From assembly GCA_035255045.1 (NCBI GenBank), contig DATFAA010000006.1, forward strand, positions 1 to 64,000: a stretch of 64,000 nucleotides of DNA. Reading direction: 5' to 3'. Positions 45,825 to 55,624 of this stretch are shown here, one piece after another. A program made the position numbers and the translations under genes. This DNA is from JAGTRP01 sp035255045. GTDB lineage: Bacteria; Pseudomonadota; Gammaproteobacteria; Burkholderiales; Rhodocyclaceae. Numbering within the stretch: the first letter of the stretch is position 1; every line of letters starts with the position of its first letter. A model generated the notes under the pieces. That model did not search any database. It worked only from the letters and a program-made list of their open reading frames with translations, and was not told where the DNA came from.

Positions 45825-46907
45825 TCATTCCTGCTCCGCCAGGGCCGCCAGCTGCTCGGCCTGGTGCTCGGTGGCCAGGGCGCCCAGCAGTTCGTCCAGG
45901 TCGCCGTCCATGATGGCGGCGATCTTGTAGAGGGTGAGGTTGATGCGGTGGTCGGTCACCCGCCCCTGGGGGAAGTTGTAGGTGCGGATACGCTCGGAAC
46001 GGTCGCCGGAGCCGATGAGGCTCTTGCGGGTGCTGGCGATGGCGCTCTGCTGGGCCCGCACCTGCACGTCCTTGATGCGCGCCGCCAGGACCCGCATGGC
46101 CGAGGCCTTGTTGGAATGCTGGGAGCGGCCATCCTGGCACTCGGCGACGATGCCGGTGGGCAGGTGGGTGATGCGCACCGCCGAGTCGGTCTTGTTGATG
46201 TGCTGGCCACCGGCGCCGGAGGCCCGGAAGGTGTCGATGCGCAGATCGGCCGGGTTGAGGTCCACGTCGCCGATCTCGTCCGCTTCCGGCATCACCGCCA
46301 CGGTGCAGGCCGAGGTGTGGATGCGGCCCTGGGTCTCGGTTTCCGGCACCCGCTGGACGCGGTGGCCGCCGGACTCGAACTTGAGGCGGGAGTAGGCGCC
46401 GTTGCCGGCGATGCGGCAGATGACTTCCTTGTAGCCGCCCAGATCCGATTCGCTGGTCGAGATGACCTCCACCTGCCAGCGCTGGCGCTCGGCGTAGCGG
46501 GAATACATGCGGAACAGGTCGCCGGCGAACAGGGCCGACTCGTCGCCGCCGGTGCCGGCGCGGATTTCCAGGAGGATGTTCTTGTCGTCGTTGGGGTCCC
46601 GGGGCAGCAGGAGCTTCTGCAATTCCAGCTCCAGTTCGGGGATGCGGATCTTGGCCGCGGCCAGCTCCTCCTCGGCGAAGTCGCGCATCTCCGGGTCGGC
46701 CAGCATGGCCTCGGCCTCGGCGATGTCCTTCTCCACCTGGCGGTAGAGGCCGTATTGGGCGACCACGGCTTCCAGGTCGGCCCGTTCGCGGGACAGCCTG
46801 CGGAACTGGTCGATGTCCCTGGCGGCGTTCTCGGCGGAGAGCATGGCGTCGATGCCCTCCAGGCGGTCGGCAAGGCGCTCCAGTTTTTCTCGGATACTCG
46901 GTTTCAT
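45825..46907 (-). CDS. prfA: Peptide chain release factor 1
   Basis: RF1 ends translation at UAA and UAG. The 360-residue protein has the exact family length. GGQ lies at 233-235 in RASGAGGQHINKTDSAV, and GGDESALFAGDLFRMYSRYA is present. A GTG nine bases earlier could extend it, but the ATG at 46907 matches the family. hemA usually precedes it, but here an opposite-strand diguanylate cyclase gene is inserted between hemA and prfA. Confidence 0.96.
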   Translation of the reverse strand: MKPSIREKLERLADRLEGIDAMLSAENAARDIDQFRRLSRERADLEAVVAQYGLYRQVEKDIAEAEAMLADPEMRDFAEEELAAAKIRIPELELELQKLLLPRDPNDDKNILLEIRAGTGGDESALFAGDLFRMYSRYAERQRWQVEVISTSESDLGGYKEVICRIAGNGAYSRLKFESGGHRVQRVPETETQGRIHTSACTVAVMPEADEIGDVDLNPADLRIDTFRASGAGGQHINKTDSAVRITHLPTGIVAECQDGRSQHSNKASAMRVLAARIKDVQVRAQQSAIASTRKSLIGSGDRSERIRTYNFPQGRVTDHRINLTLYKIAAIMDGDLDELLGALATEHQAEQLAALAEQE

Positions 46908-47023
46908 GGGGACCACTTCAGAAGGCCGCTATGGTACCCGAGAACCGGCGGCGGTTAGTACTCCCGTGGCATTGCCCGGGGTCGGCACATACACGATAAT
47001 GATGCATTCCCTCCGCCCCCGCC

Positions 47024-48652
47024 ATGTCCACCATCCCCCACGCCGTCATCGCCCTGGCCGAGTCCCTGGAATTGCGCTGGAAGCATTATCTCGACAGCGG
47101 CAGTTTCGATGCGTTCGTGGAATTCACCCTCTCCCTCAACAGCCTCACCGAGCGCCTGGACCAGCTGCAGCTCTCGGGCCTGCTGCGGGAAAGCCAGGCC
47201 CTGGAGGGCGCCGCCCTCGCCCTCTACGGCGACCCGTCCACCCACCCCATCGCGCCAGACGCGGCGGACGGCATCGAGCGCCACCTCGCCGGCATCCTGC
47301 GGGAGCTGCGCCGGCACGAGACCCCGGCCGTCGCCAGCCGGCGCCAGGTGGACGCCTCGGACCCCCTGGACGACAAGCAGTGGAACCGGCCGCGCAATGT
47401 CCTCATGGTTTCCCGCCCAGGCCACCCGTGGACGGCCTCCCTCTCCGAACAGCTGGAATTCTTCGGCTTCCGGCCCCGGCAGATGCGCTGGGAGGACACG
47501 CCCCGGGAGGACGAGGCGCCCCTGGCCGTGATCTTCGTGCCGGACCGGGAAGGCACCGCCTACCCGCCGGAAGCCATCGCCACCATCCGGCTGCTGCGGG
47601 CCGAATTCACCCTCAGCCATTTCTACTGCCTGTCGGTGCCCGCCGCCCTGGACACCATCGTCCTCCTGCAGCGGGCCGGGGCCGACGCCTGCGTACCGGC
47701 CGGGGACAAGATCAGCGACGTGCTGTCCCGCATCCTCGACCTGGTGGAAGCCAAGGAGCAGGACATGCCCCGGGTGCTGGTGGTGGAGGACTCCCCGACG
47801 GCGGTGGCCCATATCCGCCGCTCCCTTTCCCAGCATGGCATCGACAGCCGCGCCATCAGCGACCCCCGCCACCTCCTGGAAGCGGCCGCCGGCTACCGGC
47901 CGGACATCATCCTGATGGACATGTACATGCCCTTCTGCACCGGCGTCGAGGTCACCCGGGCCCTGCGCCAGCTGCCGGAATACCAGGCCCTGCCGGTGGT
48001 GTACCTGTCCAGCGAGACGGACATCGCCCAGCAGGTGGAGGCCCTGCGCCTGGGGGGCGACCAGTTCCTGACCAAGCCGGTGAACCCGGTCATCCTGGCC
48101 ACCGTGGTCAAGACCAAGATCGAGCGCTACCGGGACATGCTCTACTCCGGCCGCCACGACAGCCTCACCGGGCTCCTCAACCACACTGCCGCCAAGACCC
48201 GCCTGGACGAACTGTTCCGGGCCACCGGACCGACCGGCCAGCTGTCGGTGGCCATGATCGACATCGACCGCTTCAAGTCCATCAACGACAATTACGGCCA
48301 TCCGGTGGGGGACCAAGTGATCCGCAGCCTGGCCTGGCTGCTGCGGGGCCGGCTGCGGGGCACCGACCTGATCGGCCGCTACGGCGGCGAGGAGTTCCTG
48401 GTGGCCCTGCCCGGGGCCGGCATCGAGCGGGCCGCCCGCATCCTGGAGCGCATCCGGGAGGACTTCTCCACCCTGCCCCACGTCCATGCCCACGGCACCC
48501 TGCGGGCCAGCTTCAGCTGCGGCATCGCCGCCGTGCCCTACCGGGGGGGCCCGACCGCCCTCATCCAGGCGGCCGACGACGCCCTGCTGGAAGCCAAGCG
48601 CAGCGGCCGCAACCGCATCGTCACCGCGGCGGCGGAACTGCCGGCCCAGTAA
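47024..48652 (+). CDS. PleD-like diguanylate cyclase with HPt-like and two receiver-like regions
   Basis: The 542-residue protein begins with a helical region (1-110) whose ESQALEGAALAL resembles an HPt motif lacking the histidine. A receiver-like region without obvious phospho-acceptor follows (about 124-245), then a canonical receiver with D299 in ILMDMYMP and K351. The cyclase domain (about 370-535) has GGEEF at 454-458, with an RxxD inhibitory site (RGTD, 445-448) exactly five residues upstream. It should make c-di-GMP and be product-inhibited. It is oriented opposite to hemA and prfA and sits between them; it ends seven bases from the hemA stop. Confidence 0.87.
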   Translation: MSTIPHAVIALAESLELRWKHYLDSGSFDAFVEFTLSLNSLTERLDQLQLSGLLRESQALEGAALALYGDPSTHPIAPDAADGIERHLAGILRELRRHETPAVASRRQVDASDPLDDKQWNRPRNVLMVSRPGHPWTASLSEQLEFFGFRPRQMRWEDTPREDEAPLAVIFVPDREGTAYPPEAIATIRLLRAEFTLSHFYCLSVPAALDTIVLLQRAGADACVPAGDKISDVLSRILDLVEAKEQDMPRVLVVEDSPTAVAHIRRSLSQHGIDSRAISDPRHLLEAAAGYRPDIILMDMYMPFCTGVEVTRALRQLPEYQALPVVYLSSETDIAQQVEALRLGGDQFLTKPVNPVILATVVKTKIERYRDMLYSGRHDSLTGLLNHTAAKTRLDELFRATGPTGQLSVAMIDIDRFKSINDNYGHPVGDQVIRSLAWLLRGRLRGTDLIGRYGGEEFLVALPGAGIERAARILERIREDFSTLPHVHAHGTLRASFSCGIAAVPYRGGPTALIQAADDALLEAKRSGRNRIVTAAAELPAQ

Positions 48653-48658
48653 GGAACG

Positions 48659-49909
48659 TTACTCCCCCGAGTGGAGATGGAAGAGGCGGGAGGCCGCTGC
48701 CTGGAGCTGGCTGCGGTCGGCGCCTTCGGCCAGATTGAGGGCCTGGGTCGGGGAATGGAGGAACTTGTTGGTGAGGCGGTGGGACAGGTGCTCCAGCACC
48801 TTTTCCGGCGGTTCGCCCTTGGCCATGAGCTTCATGGCGTGCTCGATCTCGTGGCGGCGCATGCGCTCGGCGGCATCCCGCAGGGAGCGGATAACCGGGA
48901 CCGAGTTGCGGGAATCCAGCCAGTTGAGGAAATTCTCCACCCGGGCGGCAATGATGGCCTCGGCCTGCACCACCGCCGCCTGGCGGGATTCCAGGCCGCT
49001 TTCCACCACCTGGGCGAGGTCGTCCACGGTGTAGAGGAAGACGTCGTCCAGCTCCCCAACTTCGATTTCGATATCCCGGGGGACGGCCAGGTCCACCATG
49101 AACATGGGGCGGTGGCGGCGGGCCTTGACGGCGCGCTCCACCATGCCGAGGCCGATGATGGGCAGAGGGCTGGCGGTACAGGAAACGATGATGTCGTTCT
49201 CGGCCAGCTGGTCGCCCAGCTCGTCCAGGCGGATGGCCCGGCCGCCGTAGCGCTCGGCCAGGGCCTGGCCGCGCTCGAGGGTGCGGTTGGCGACGGTGAC
49301 CTGCTTGGGCTTCTGGGCGCAGAAGTGGGCGGCGCACAGCTCGATCATCTCGCCGGCGCCGATGAACAGGATGCGCTGGTCCGCGATGGACTCGAAGATG
49401 CGCTCCGCCAGATGCACGCCGGCCGCCGCCATGGAGACGATGTTGGCGCCGATGGCGGTGGTGCTGCGCACTTCCTTGGCCACCGCGAAGGAGCGCTGGA
49501 ACATCTTGTGCAGCATGGTGCCCAGGGTTCCTGCTTCCTCTGCCACCCGCACCGCGTCCTTCATCTGGCCCAGGATCTGGGGCTCGCCGATGACCATGGA
49601 GTCGAGGCCGCTGGCCACCCGGAAGGCATGGCGCACGGCTTCCGGCTGGGGATAGGTGTAGAGGTAGGGCTGGATCTGGGCGCGTTCCACCTGGTGGTAC
49701 TCCGCCAGCCATTCGGCCGCCGCCTCGGGGGTGTCGGTGGCGCAGTAAAGCTCCATCCGGTTGCAGGTGGACAGGATGGCCGCTTCCTTGACCGGCTTCG
49801 CATCGACCAGATGCGACAGAGCCTGGGGCAGGCTCTCGGCGTGGAAGGCTACCCGCTCGCGGATGGCGAGGGGGGCGGAGTGATGATTGATGCCGAGGGT
49901 AAAGATCAC
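48659..49909 (-). CDS. hemA: Glutamyl-tRNA reductase
   Basis: HemA reduces glutamyl-tRNA to glutamate semialdehyde, the first committed step of C5 haem synthesis. The 416-residue protein has the catalytic C49 in AAILSTCNRMELY and the start GINHHSAPLAIRERVAF. The NADPH domain contains LFIGAGEMIELCAAHF and the C-terminal dimer helix is complete. The start is a GTG at 49909. A TATAAT lies 35 bases upstream. Confidence 0.96.
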   Translation of the reverse strand: MIFTLGINHHSAPLAIRERVAFHAESLPQALSHLVDAKPVKEAAILSTCNRMELYCATDTPEAAAEWLAEYHQVERAQIQPYLYTYPQPEAVRHAFRVASGLDSMVIGEPQILGQMKDAVRVAEEAGTLGTMLHKMFQRSFAVAKEVRSTTAIGANIVSMAAAGVHLAERIFESIADQRILFIGAGEMIELCAAHFCAQKPKQVTVANRTLERGQALAERYGGRAIRLDELGDQLAENDIIVSCTASPLPIIGLGMVERAVKARRHRPMFMVDLAVPRDIEIEVGELDDVFLYTVDDLAQVVESGLESRQAAVVQAEAIIAARVENFLNWLDSRNSVPVIRSLRDAAERMRRHEIEHAMKLMAKGEPPEKVLEHLSHRLTNKFLHSPTQALNLAEGADRSQLQAAASRLFHLHSGE

Positions 49910-49944
49910 CGGTTGCTAACGCTAAGCAAGCAAGAACTCAGCGG

Positions 49945-49950
49945 ATTATA
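49945..49950 (-). promoter_or_regulatory. Perfect -10 hexamer TATAAT before hemA
   Basis: On the minus strand TATAAT lies 35 bases before the hemA GTG. The closest -35-like hexamer, TTGAAA, is at 49971-49976, 20 bases away, which is wider than optimal. It lies in the 71-base gap after cysA. Confidence 0.5.
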
Positions 49951-49980
49951 GCATTCACCCTATTGCGCCCTTTCAAATCG

Positions 49981-51044
<1,064 letters not shown>

Positions 51045-51048
<4 letters not shown>

Positions 51049-51911
51049 TGGGTTTTCTCCGGCACCAGCACGGTGCTCAGCATTTCCGTCTCTTTCTTCA
51101 TGCGCCATTCGACGATGGTCTTGGCTACCAGGGTCACCAGGGCCAGCAGGGCCAGGACCGAAGCGGCGGCGAAGGCGCCGATCTGGTTGTACTCGTTGTA
51201 GAGGATCTCGACGTGGAGCGGCAAGGTGTTGGTCTCGCCCCGGATGTGGCCGGAGACCACGCTCACCGCCCCGAATTCCCCCATGGCCCGGGCATTGGCC
51301 AGGATGACCCCGTACAGGAGGCCCCACTTGATGTTGGGCAGGGTCACCCGCCAGAACATCTGCCAGCCGCTCGCCCCCAGGGACACCGCCGCCTCCTCCT
51401 CGTCCTTGCCCTGGGCCTGCATGAGGGGGATGAGTTCCCGGGCGATGAAGGGGAAGGTGATGAACAGGGTGGCGATGATCATGCCCGGCACCGCGAAGAT
51501 GATCTTGATCTCGTGGGCCGACAGCCAGGGGCCGAAGGTACCCTGGGCACCGAAGATGAGGATGAAGACGAGGCCGGCCACCACCGGGCTCACCGCGAAG
51601 GGCAGGTCGATGAGGGTGAGGAGCAGGCTCTTGCCCCGGAAGTCGAACTTGGCGATGGCCCAGGCTGCCGCCACTCCGAAGACCACGTTGAAGGGCAGCA
51701 CCGCCAGGGCGATGGCGATGGTGAGAAGAATCGCCGATCGGGTTTCCGGCTCCTTCAGGGCCTCCAGGTAGGCCGGCCAGCCCTGGGCCAGGGCCTCGAC
51801 GAAGACGGCGAAGAGGGGCAGCCCGAGGAAGAAGAAGAGGAAGCCGAGGCCGACGGCCAGCAGCGTGTAGCGGACCCAGGCGGGTTCCTCGGTGGCGCGG
51901 CGGTGCTTCAT
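51045..51911 (-). CDS. cysW: Sulfate ABC transporter permease CysW
   Basis: The 288-residue protein has six membrane segments and the ABC permease loop EEEAAVSLGASGWQMFWRVTLPNI. It pairs with CysT in the inner membrane. The sequence ARAMGEFGAVSVVSG is typical for sulfate permeases. Its start overlaps the cysT stop and its stop overlaps the cysA start, both as ATGA. Confidence 0.94.
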
Positions 51912-52780
51912 GCCGCCTCCGCCACGGAGGCCTTGCCGGCCGTGATCTCGAGAGGCTCGACGTTGCTGTGCCGGTTGGCGGCCCACCACTGCAGCAGGTT
52001 GATGCCGAGGAGCATGACGAAGGAGATGGCGAGCATGACCACGGCCAGGGCGGTGGCCCCCAGGACGTCGTACTGATCCAGCTTGGAGATGATGAGCAGG
52101 GGCGTGATTTCGGACACCAGGGGCATGTTGCCGGCGATGAAGATGACCGAGCCGTACTCCCCGATGGCCCGGGCGAAGGCCAGGGCGAAGCCGGTGAGCA
52201 GCGCCGGGAACAGGGCCGGGAAGATTACCTTGGCGAAGGTCTGCCAGCGGGAAGCCCCGAGGGAGGCCGCCGCCTCCTCCACCTCGGCCTCTATGTCCTC
52301 GATCACCGGCTGCAGGGTGCGGACCACGAACGGCAGGGTGATGAAGGTCAGGGCCACGACAATGCCCAGGGGGGTGTAGGCCACCGTGATCCCGAGGGGC
52401 TCCAGGTGGCTGCCCAGCCAGCCGTTGCCGGCGTAGAGGGTGGCGAGGGTGATGCCCGCCACCGCCGTCGGCAGGGCGAAGGGCAGGTCCACTAGGGCAT
52501 CCACAAAGCGCTTGCCGGGGAAGGGATAGCGCACCAGGACCCAGGCGACGATGAGGCCGAAGAGGCCATTGATCGACGCCGCCAGGAGGGAGGCGCCGAA
52601 GGTGACCCGGAAGGAGGCCAGGGCCCGGTCGCCGGTGGCGATGTCGATGACCTGGGCGAAACCCAGGTCGCCGGCCTTCACCACCATGCCCCCCAGGGGC
52701 AGGAGGATGAGCAGGGACAGGTAGACCAGGGTATAGCCCAGCGCCAGGCCGAAGCCTGGCAGCACGCGTCGGGAAGCCAT
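51908..52780 (-). CDS. cysT: Sulfate ABC transporter permease CysT
   Basis: The 290-residue membrane protein carries the permease loop VEEAAASLGASRWQTFAKVIFPAL, together with FALPTAVAGITLATLY and ARAIGEYGSVIFIAGN, typical of CysT (CysU). It starts three bases after the binding-protein stop and overlaps cysW. Together with CysW it forms the sulfate channel. Confidence 0.94.
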   Translation of the reverse strand: MASRRVLPGFGLALGYTLVYLSLLILLPLGGMVVKAGDLGFAQVIDIATGDRALASFRVTFGASLLAASINGLFGLIVAWVLVRYPFPGKRFVDALVDLPFALPTAVAGITLATLYAGNGWLGSHLEPLGITVAYTPLGIVVALTFITLPFVVRTLQPVIEDIEAEVEEAAASLGASRWQTFAKVIFPALFPALLTGFALAFARAIGEYGSVIFIAGNMPLVSEITPLLIISKLDQYDVLGATALAVVMLAISFVMLLGINLLQWWAANRHSNVEPLEITAGKASVAEAA

Positions 52781-52783
52781 CGG

Positions 52784-53782
52784 CTACTTCTGCTGGTAGA
52801 TCTGGTCGAAGCTGCCGCCGTCCTTGAAGTGGGCGGCGAAGGCCTTGGCGGCGCCGCCGAACACCTCGTCCACCGTGAAGGTCTTGACGGTCGGGAACTG
52901 GTCGGCGTGCTTCTTCAGCACCTCCGGGTCCCGGGGCCGCAGGTAGTTCTGGGCGGCGTTCTCCTGGCCGTCCTTGGACCACAGGTACTCCAGGTAGGCC
53001 TGGGCCTGCTTGCGGGTGTTCTTCTTGTCCACCACCTTGTCCACGATGGCCACCGGGAACTCGGTCTGCATGGTCAGGCTCGGGTACACCAGGTCGAAGC
53101 CGCCCTTGCCGAATTCCCGGGCGATGAGCTCAGCCTCGCACTCGAAGGAGATGAGGACGTCCCCCATGCGGCGCTGCATGAAGGTGGTGGTGGCGTCGCG
53201 GCCGCCGGCGGCGAACAGGGGGGCGTTCTTCAGCATCTTGCCGACGAACTCCTGGGCGGTCTTGTCGTTGCCGCCCGGCTGCTTCAGGGCCCAGGCCCAG
53301 GCCGACAGGTAGCTGTTGCGGCCGTTGCCGGTGTTCTTGGGGTGGGGCATGATGATCTGCACGCCCAGCTTGGCCAGGTCGCTCCAGTCCTTGATGCCCT
53401 TGGGGTTGCCCTTCCTGACGATGAAGATCATGGTCGAGGTGTAGGGGGAGGCGTTGTTGGGGAATTTCTTCGGCCAGTCCTTGGCCACCAGGCCCTTGTC
53501 GGCCAGGAATTCCACGTCGTTGGCCTGGTTCATGGTCACCACGTCGCCCTCCAGGCCGTCGGCCACGGCCCGCACCTGCTTGCTGGAGCCGCCGTGGGAC
53601 TGCTTGATCTCGACATTTTCCCCGGTCTTCTGCTTCCAGTGCTTCTGGAACAGGGGGTTGTAATCCTTGAACACGTCCCGGGCCACATCGTAGGAAACGT
53701 TGAGGAGGACGGCATCGGCTTGGGCGGAGGCGGCGGCCAGCGCCACCAGCAGGCCGGCGAACAGTTTGGAAATCTTCTTCAT
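52784..53782 (-). CDS. Sulfate-binding periplasmic protein
   Basis: The 332-residue protein captures sulfate (or thiosulfate) for CysTWA. It has a signal peptide (KLFAGLLVALAAASAQA, cleaved near residue 22), then LLNVSYDVARDVFKDYNPLF and the anion-site regions KQSHGGSSKQVRAVADGL and MPHPKNTGNGRNSYLSAW. This pattern is shared by Sbp and CysP, which I cannot separate with confidence. It heads the transporter operon. An AT-rich region upstream probably holds the promoter. Confidence 0.93.
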   Translation of the reverse strand: MKKISKLFAGLLVALAAASAQADAVLLNVSYDVARDVFKDYNPLFQKHWKQKTGENVEIKQSHGGSSKQVRAVADGLEGDVVTMNQANDVEFLADKGLVAKDWPKKFPNNASPYTSTMIFIVRKGNPKGIKDWSDLAKLGVQIIMPHPKNTGNGRNSYLSAWAWALKQPGGNDKTAQEFVGKMLKNAPLFAAGGRDATTTFMQRRMGDVLISFECEAELIAREFGKGGFDLVYPSLTMQTEFPVAIVDKVVDKKNTRKQAQAYLEYLWSKDGQENAAQNYLRPRDPEVLKKHADQFPTVKTFTVDEVFGGAAKAFAAHFKDGGSFDQIYQQK

Positions 53783-53810
53783 GGCAAGCCCTCAATCTGG
53801 AGAATTGCGA

Positions 53811-53870
53811 CTTTATAGGACGACGATATAACCCCAAAGACTATTTAATAATTTGGTTATCACCTATCGA
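53811..53870 (-). promoter_or_regulatory. AT-rich regulatory region before the sulfate operon
   Basis: On the minus strand this stretch contains TATAAAG (53811-53817), TATATCG (53824-53830) and the very AT-rich ATAACCAAATTATTAAATAG around 53841-53860. It stands out sharply from the GC-rich surroundings. CysB-type activators bind AT-rich sites upstream of sulfate genes, so a CysB site is plausible, but no precise box can be assigned. Confidence 0.4.
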
Positions 53871-53955
53871 AATAAGCGCAATGCCGCCGCCTCTGGCCTG
53901 GGAGCGCTCAAGAAGCTATCATCTCGCCTCCGTCCAGCCCCGGAAAAACAAAGAC

Positions 53956-54189
53956 ATGCGTCACTCCTTCCCGATTGCAGCCCTGCTGTCCCTCCTGTTG
54001 GCGGCCTGCGCCTCGGCGCCGAATGCACCGACCAAGGCTGTTGACCAGAGCGGAGCCCTCAAGGTCCATCCCGGCCTGCTGGGGCAGCCGGTGCCGCCTG
54101 AACTGCAGCCTGCGGACGCGCCCAATCCCGAGGCACCCGCCGCCAGGGAAGGCACCGCCGGCAAGCCGGACGAAAAAACCAAGCAATAA
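53956..54189 (+). CDS. Small predicted lipoprotein
   Basis: The 77-residue protein has a lipoprotein signal peptide with lipobox LLAAC (C18) and a short Pro/Ala-rich mature part (VPPELQPADAPNPEAPAAREG) with no recognisable domain. An in-frame ATG at 53881 would bury the signal peptide, so I chose 53956. There is no strong Shine-Dalgarno sequence. It converges on the hyb operon and diverges from the sulfate operon. It may be a real but minor envelope protein. Confidence 0.5.
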   Translation: MRHSFPIAALLSLLLAACASAPNAPTKAVDQSGALKVHPGLLGQPVPPELQPADAPNPEAPAAREGTAGKPDEKTKQ

Positions 54190-54202
54190 GACGGGAGAAC
54201 CG

Positions 54203-54224
54203 TCCGGCCCAGCCCCGGGCCGGA
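54203..54224. terminator. Hairpin between lipoprotein gene and hybE
   Basis: TCCGGCCC at 54203-54210 pairs perfectly with GGGCCGGA at 54217-54224 around AGCCCC. It lies between two convergent genes and could end transcription from either side. There is only a short T-containing tail. Confidence 0.5.
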
Positions 54225-54231
54225 GATTCCT

Positions 54232-54801
54232 TCAGGACTTTCCGGCCAGGCGCCGGAAGAATGCCCGCCGGGACGGAGCCGGTTCGCCCTTGGCCTGGGT
54301 CGGCTCGGGTTTCGCTCCCTCCGGCTCGGGCGGAGCCGGCGGCGGAGGCGGCGGCGCAAAGGCCGTGCGCAGGGCATCCCCGGCCGCGGCCAGGGCCGAC
54401 GCCATGTCGGGCAGATTGGTGACCGGGGCGATCAGAGGGCAATACTGGTAAGGGCCGAGGTCCGGGTCATCGTCGGCGATGAACTGCAGGGTGCCGCAGG
54501 GCAGTTCCAGATAGCGCCGCTCGCCGGCCGGGATATCCCCCCACAACTCGCCGCCGCCGGAGACCAGGAAGAGATTGAGGAACCAGGGGGTGACCATGAC
54601 CCCCACCCAGTCCCCACGGTAGCGGCGGAAACCCACGGCGGAAACGCCCAGGGCCGGATTCACGAAGGGCAGGTCCTGCATGCGGGTCTGCCAGACCTGC
54701 CGGTAGTGGGCCTCCAGGAATTCCGTCGGATCCTCTTCCCGGGGGACGGCGGGACGGATGGGCGGGGGCGCCAGGGCGGGCTTGCGGATGCGGTCAGTCA
54801 T
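54232..54801 (-). CDS. hybE: [NiFe]-hydrogenase assembly chaperone HybE
   Basis: HybE is a cytoplasmic chaperone that binds the hydrogenase-2 small subunit and checks its Tat signal before export. The 189-residue protein has the family core TRMQDLPFVNPALGVSAVGFRR, VMVTPWFLNLFLV and DPDLGPYQYCPLIAPV. The C-terminal 40 residues are an added Pro-rich linker ending SRRAFFRRLAGKS, which resembles a twin-arginine motif. The ATG at 54801 overlaps the hypC stop by eight bases. It is the last gene of the operon. Confidence 0.9.
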   Translation of the reverse strand: MTDRIRKPALAPPPIRPAVPREEDPTEFLEAHYRQVWQTRMQDLPFVNPALGVSAVGFRRYRGDWVGVMVTPWFLNLFLVSGGGELWGDIPAGERRYLELPCGTLQFIADDDPDLGPYQYCPLIAPVTNLPDMASALAAAGDALRTAFAPPPPPPAPPEPEGAKPEPTQAKGEPAPSRRAFFRRLAGKS

Positions 54802-55078
54802 GGGCTCTGGAATCGAGGTCGCGGAAATGCAGGGACGGATCATAGTCGTCCTCGAGGGAAGCCGCCAGGGCGCCCAGGGCGTCCTCGATCAGCGCCCGCT
54901 CCTCGTCCCCCACGGTTTCCTTGGCCAGCCCGAGGGAGGTCAGTACCCAGGTGCCCACCGGCTGGGGACCGATGAGCATCATGTTGATGCGCTCCCGCTG
55001 GCCGGCCCGCTCCACCCAGGCGAAATCCCCCTCCTCGCCTTCCCAGGCCACCACCTGCTTCGGTATGGACAGGCACAT
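54794..55078 (-). CDS. Hydrogenase maturation chaperone, HypC/HybG family
   Basis: HypC-type chaperones bring the Fe(CN)2CO unit and hold the large-subunit precursor. The 94-residue protein begins MCLSIPKQV, where Cys2 is the essential residue. The middle INMMLIGPQPVGTWVLTSLGLA is typical. It overlaps hybD by one base and hybE by eight. In E. coli Hyd-2 the equivalent is HybG, but the gene order differs, so I leave the symbol open (hypC, hybG or hupF). Confidence 0.92.
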   Translation of the reverse strand: MCLSIPKQVVAWEGEEGDFAWVERAGQRERINMMLIGPQPVGTWVLTSLGLAKETVGDEERALIEDALGALAASLEDDYDPSLHFRDLDSRAHD

Positions 55079-55557
55079 CAGAGCTTCTCCTTCACCTCGA
55101 GGCCGAGGCCGCGCAGCTCGGCCACCGTCATCGCCACCAGTTCGGGGACCCGGGCCTCGATTCCCGGCGTCAGCTCCATGCCCGTCTCCAGGGAGGCGGG
55201 CTCGATGCCGACGATGGACGCGTATTTCGGCGCCCTGCCCTCGAACTCGAGGCTGGCCAGGACATCGGACAGGCTGACCTGGTGGGGCGACAGCTTGGTC
55301 TTGAAGAACACCGGCACGGCGTCGCCCTTCAGGAGGATCGGCGTACCCGGCGCCTGGCCGTGGCGGACGCAGTCCACCACGACGAGGGCGTCGAGCCCTT
55401 CCAGCTGATCCAGCATTTCCATGCCGCAGGTGCCGCCGTCGATGACTTCCACCGCAGGCGGCAGGTCATAGGCGCCTTCCAGGCGTTCCACCACCCGCAC
55501 GCCGACGCCTTCGTCGGAGAGCAGGATATTGCCGATGCCGAGTACGACGACCTTCAT
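55078..55557 (-). CDS. hybD: Hydrogenase maturation protease HybD
   Basis: HybD clips the C-terminal peptide from the large subunit after nickel insertion. The 159-residue protein keeps the nickel-sensing residues E16 (LLSDEGVGV), D62 (VVDCVRHG) and H92 (LSPHQVSL), matching E. coli HybD. GGAG lies eight bases before the ATG at 55557. The matching cleavage site is at H555 of the large subunit encoded next door. A terminator separates it from hybC. Confidence 0.94.
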   Translation of the reverse strand: MKVVVLGIGNILLSDEGVGVRVVERLEGAYDLPPAVEVIDGGTCGMEMLDQLEGLDALVVVDCVRHGQAPGTPILLKGDAVPVFFKTKLSPHQVSLSDVLASLEFEGRAPKYASIVGIEPASLETGMELTPGIEARVPELVAMTVAELRGLGLEVKEKL

Positions 55558-55570
55558 GAAAACTCCAGGC

Positions 55571-55597
55571 AAAAAAAAGCGCGAGCAGTGTCGCGCT
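55571..55597 (-). terminator. Intrinsic terminator between hybC and hybD
   Basis: On the minus strand AGCGCGA pairs with TCGCGCT around a six-base loop and is followed by a run of eight T. It lies 28 bases after the hybC stop and 14 bases before the hybD start. It should reduce read-through from the structural genes into the maturation genes. Confidence 0.85.
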
Positions 55598-55624
55598 CAA
55601 AAGGAAGAGACTCGTTGCTTTGGA

